Source: Hydrogenimonas sp.
GTDB taxonomy: Bacteria > Campylobacterota > Campylobacteria > Campylobacterales > Hydrogenimonadaceae
DNA: 34,045 bases
Assembly (NCBI GenBank): GCA_015494675.1
Contig: WGAW01000066.1
Coordinates: 1-34,045 of the forward strand
Reading direction: 5' to 3'
Shown here: one piece after another, positions 32,730 through 34,045 of the stretch
How the letters are laid out: each line of letters starts with the position of its first letter
Position numbering within the stretch: position 1 is the first letter of the stretch
Program-made: the position numbers and the translations under genes
The notes under the pieces: model-generated
Databases searched by the model: none
What the model was told of the DNA's origin: nothing
The model's input: only the letters and a program-made list of their open reading frames with translations

Positions 32730-32747
32730 TATCTAAGACCATTCAAA

Positions 32748-32800
32748 AGAGGTTATGAAGAGCCCTCCCGGAAAGGAGTAGGGGACTTTCCATAACCTCT
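32748..32800 (-). terminator. Large structured hairpin downstream of gpmA
   Basis: Perfect 10-base arms (AGAGGTTATG at 32748-32757, CATAACCTCT at 32791-32800) enclose a second, inner helix (CCCTCC-cggaaa-GGAG-ta-GGG). On the minus strand the outer stem is followed by TTTTGAAT. It probably terminates the gpmA transcript 54 bases after its stop, but the big loop and nested stem are unusual for a terminator; see findings. Confidence 0.55.
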
Positions 32801-32854
32801 ATCTACAAGTATCGGATAAAACCGAGAAAAATTGATATTTTTAACCGGTTTTAA

Positions 32855-33547
32855 TTAAAGAAACCTCTTTCCCAGAGGGTGAAGCGTCTCGTCGAAGCGG
32901 TATAAAATCGGCTCCCCCGTCGGTATCTCCAGTTTGACCACCTGTGCCGGTGTAAGATTCTCTATGGCCATAACCAATGCGCGCAGGGAGTTGCCGTGGG
33001 CGCTTACGAGCACACACTTACCGCGTGCCAGCTGCGGGGCTATCGATTCGGCGAAGTAGTTCAGGGTACGTATACGGGTCTGTTTGAGTGATTCGCTTCT
33101 CGGCAGCAGGACCGGGTCCAGGCTGCCGTATTTGGGGTCGTTTTCGGGAAGTCTCGGGTCTCCGGCTTTCAGCGGCGGAGGCGGAGTGTCGTAGCCCCGT
33201 CTGATCGCTATGAACATCTCTTCGCCCACCTCTCTTTTTACGGCATCCTTGTTGTGCTGCTGCCACGCGCCGTAGTGCCGCTCGTTGAGCTTCCAGCTTC
33301 TTATCGAGTCGATATGCTCCCACTCCATCTCTTTCAGGGCGATCTGCGCCGTATGTATTGCTCTCTTGAGCCAGGATGTGAAACAGATATCGGGATAAAG
33401 AGCGTTCTCCGCCAATCTTTTTCCCGCCCTTTCGGCCTGCTCTACCCCCTTTTGGCTCAAGTCTATATCTGTCCAGCCTGTAAAGAGGTTCTCTTTGTTG
33501 TAAAGACTCTCGCCGTGGCGGAGCAGAATCAGTTTGGACTCTCTCAT
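32855..33547 (-). CDS. gpmA: 2,3-bisphosphoglycerate-dependent phosphoglycerate mutase
   Basis: A 230-residue dPGM, interconverting 3- and 2-phosphoglycerate in glycolysis and gluconeogenesis. Seen: LLRHGES with the phospho-His 11, LFTGWTDIDLS near 21-31, KLNERHYGAWQQHNK near 86-100 with catalytic Glu 89, the extended insert PPPPLKAGDPR near 122-132 typical of dPGM, and VSAHGNSLRALV with His 184. It has the full length of E. coli GpmA (250) less the extreme C-terminus. ATG with AAGGGG five bases upstream. The preceding gene on the same strand ends 19 bases before, so they may share a transcript. Many Campylobacterota use the cofactor-independent GpmI instead; having GpmA fits the glycolysis genes found here. 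Confidence 0.95.
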   Translation of the reverse strand: MRESKLILLRHGESLYNKENLFTGWTDIDLSQKGVEQAERAGKRLAENALYPDICFTSWLKRAIHTAQIALKEMEWEHIDSIRSWKLNERHYGAWQQHNKDAVKREVGEEMFIAIRRGYDTPPPPLKAGDPRLPENDPKYGSLDPVLLPRSESLKQTRIRTLNYFAESIAPQLARGKCVLVSAHGNSLRALVMAIENLTPAQVVKLEIPTGEPILYRFDETLHPLGKRFL

Positions 33548-33566
33548 AACACCCCTTTTTAACGCC

Positions 33567-34045
33567 TTAATGTGTTTTCACTTCGCCTTTGCCGAGCTCT
33601 TTGAGTACTCTCTCGGCTTTTTGCAACTCATCCTCCTTCGCATGCACGATTACCAGAATCTTTCCCTCCTTGAGAAGATTTTCGTAGTGAAGCGCCTCCG
33701 CCTTCTCCATACTGAAATCGGCAAGCCACGCAGCAAGCGCCGATGCGCTGCCGAATGTCGCCGCTCCGCCCAGAAAACCGGCCAGCGACGAGACTACAGG
33801 CCCTGCGGCCACGATAGGCCCGAAACCGGGTACCAGCGAAAAGATTCCGCCCGCCAGAAGGCCGAAGAGTCCGCCCCAAATCGCTCCCTGTTTACCCCAG
33901 AAGAGTATGCTCTCGTTCTCCTTTTCGATTTCGAAACTCTTTTCGGGTGTATCCTCCCCTTTCGAAAGGGCGTAGAGATGCTCTTTCGAAACACCCTCTT
34001 CAAGGAGCCTTTTCACAGCCTCGGAGGCATCCTCGTGATTTTCGA
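33567..34045 (-). CDS. DUF1269/general-stress-type membrane protein, N-terminus beyond the window
   Basis: The frame stays open to the window edge and codes for at least 158 residues. The visible start (ENHEDASEAVKRLLEEGVSK) is mid-protein: it matches the alpha/beta N-terminal part of DUF1269/heat-shock-type proteins, which is followed, as here, by WGKQGAIWGGLFGLLAGGIF and a glycine-rich hydrophobic hairpin up to about residue 110, then a second soluble segment (ILVIVHAKEDELQKAERVLK). The family is membrane-associated and often stress-linked, function unproven. A GTG at 34016 gives a plausible short product but removes the family N-terminus, so I treat the gene as cut. It precedes gpmA by 19 bases. 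Confidence 0.75.
   Translation of the reverse strand, partial: ENHEDASEAVKRLLEEGVSKEHLYALSKGEDTPEKSFEIEKENESILFWGKQGAIWGGLFGLLAGGIFSLVPGFGPIVAAGPVVSSLAGFLGGAATFGSASALAAWLADFSMEKAEALHYENLLKEGKILVIVHAKEDELQKAERVLKELGKGEVKTH

Overview
The window reads as a chromosome segment from a Campylobacterota (Epsilonproteobacteria) member of the free-living Hydrogenimonas/Nitratifractor/Sulfurovum kind. This is inferred from the near-50% GC, the heavy use of ATA for Ile, the T-rich 'TTTG-n-TATAAT' promoters, the AAGGA ribosome sites, and a gene set that includes a TlpD-like CZB chemoreceptor, MgtE/CorA and a FIST protein. The genus is not proven. I see no mobile elements, CRISPR arrays, tRNAs or rRNAs.

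Layout. (1) 1-10161, minus strand: a tightly packed polyglucan block. In transcription order it holds ATP-phosphofructokinase, then (after a new promoter) a free-standing CBM48 protein, a nucleotidyltransferase fused to a degenerate phosphohexomutase domain, two unlike GH57 enzymes (amylase/pullulanase type and 4-alpha-glucanotransferase type), a GalT-like transferase, and glycogen synthase cut by the window edge. (2) 10227-11621, plus: pyruvate kinase, divergent from pfkA. (3) 11609-17109, minus: an EI24-type membrane protein, phosphoglucomutase, short phosphoglucose isomerase and a short GT35 phosphorylase-like protein. (4) 17242-20002, plus: an MscS-type channel and CorA. (5) 20131-22735, plus: an OmpA-like protein with four calcium-type repeats and a cytoplasmic CZB chemoreceptor. 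(6) 22741-23995, minus: a small coiled-coil protein and a 2-hydroxyacid dehydrogenase. (7) 24307-28539, plus: MgtE and an M1-peptidase/ChaN/PDZ fusion. (8) 28496-34045, minus: a DUF1269-type protein (cut), GpmA, a FIST protein with a coupled histidine kinase, and a DedA-PAP2-LssY membrane protein.

Together, blocks 1-3 and GpmA link glucan synthesis and breakdown (GlgA, GH57s, GT35) through glucose-1-P and glucose-6-P (Pgm, Pgi) to lower glycolysis (Pfk, GpmA, Pyk). This is unusual because the best-known members of the phylum (Campylobacter jejuni) lack Pfk.

The most interesting signals are inside this set. The GT35 protein has Ser where the family keeps its PLP-binding Lys. The phosphomutase half of the nucleotidyltransferase fusion has lost its phospho-serine and metal loops. 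No canonical glgC or GH13 branching enzyme is present in the window. A GalT-like enzyme is translationally coupled to glgA. This suggests an atypical polyglucan pathway, which is inference and needs alignment and biochemistry.
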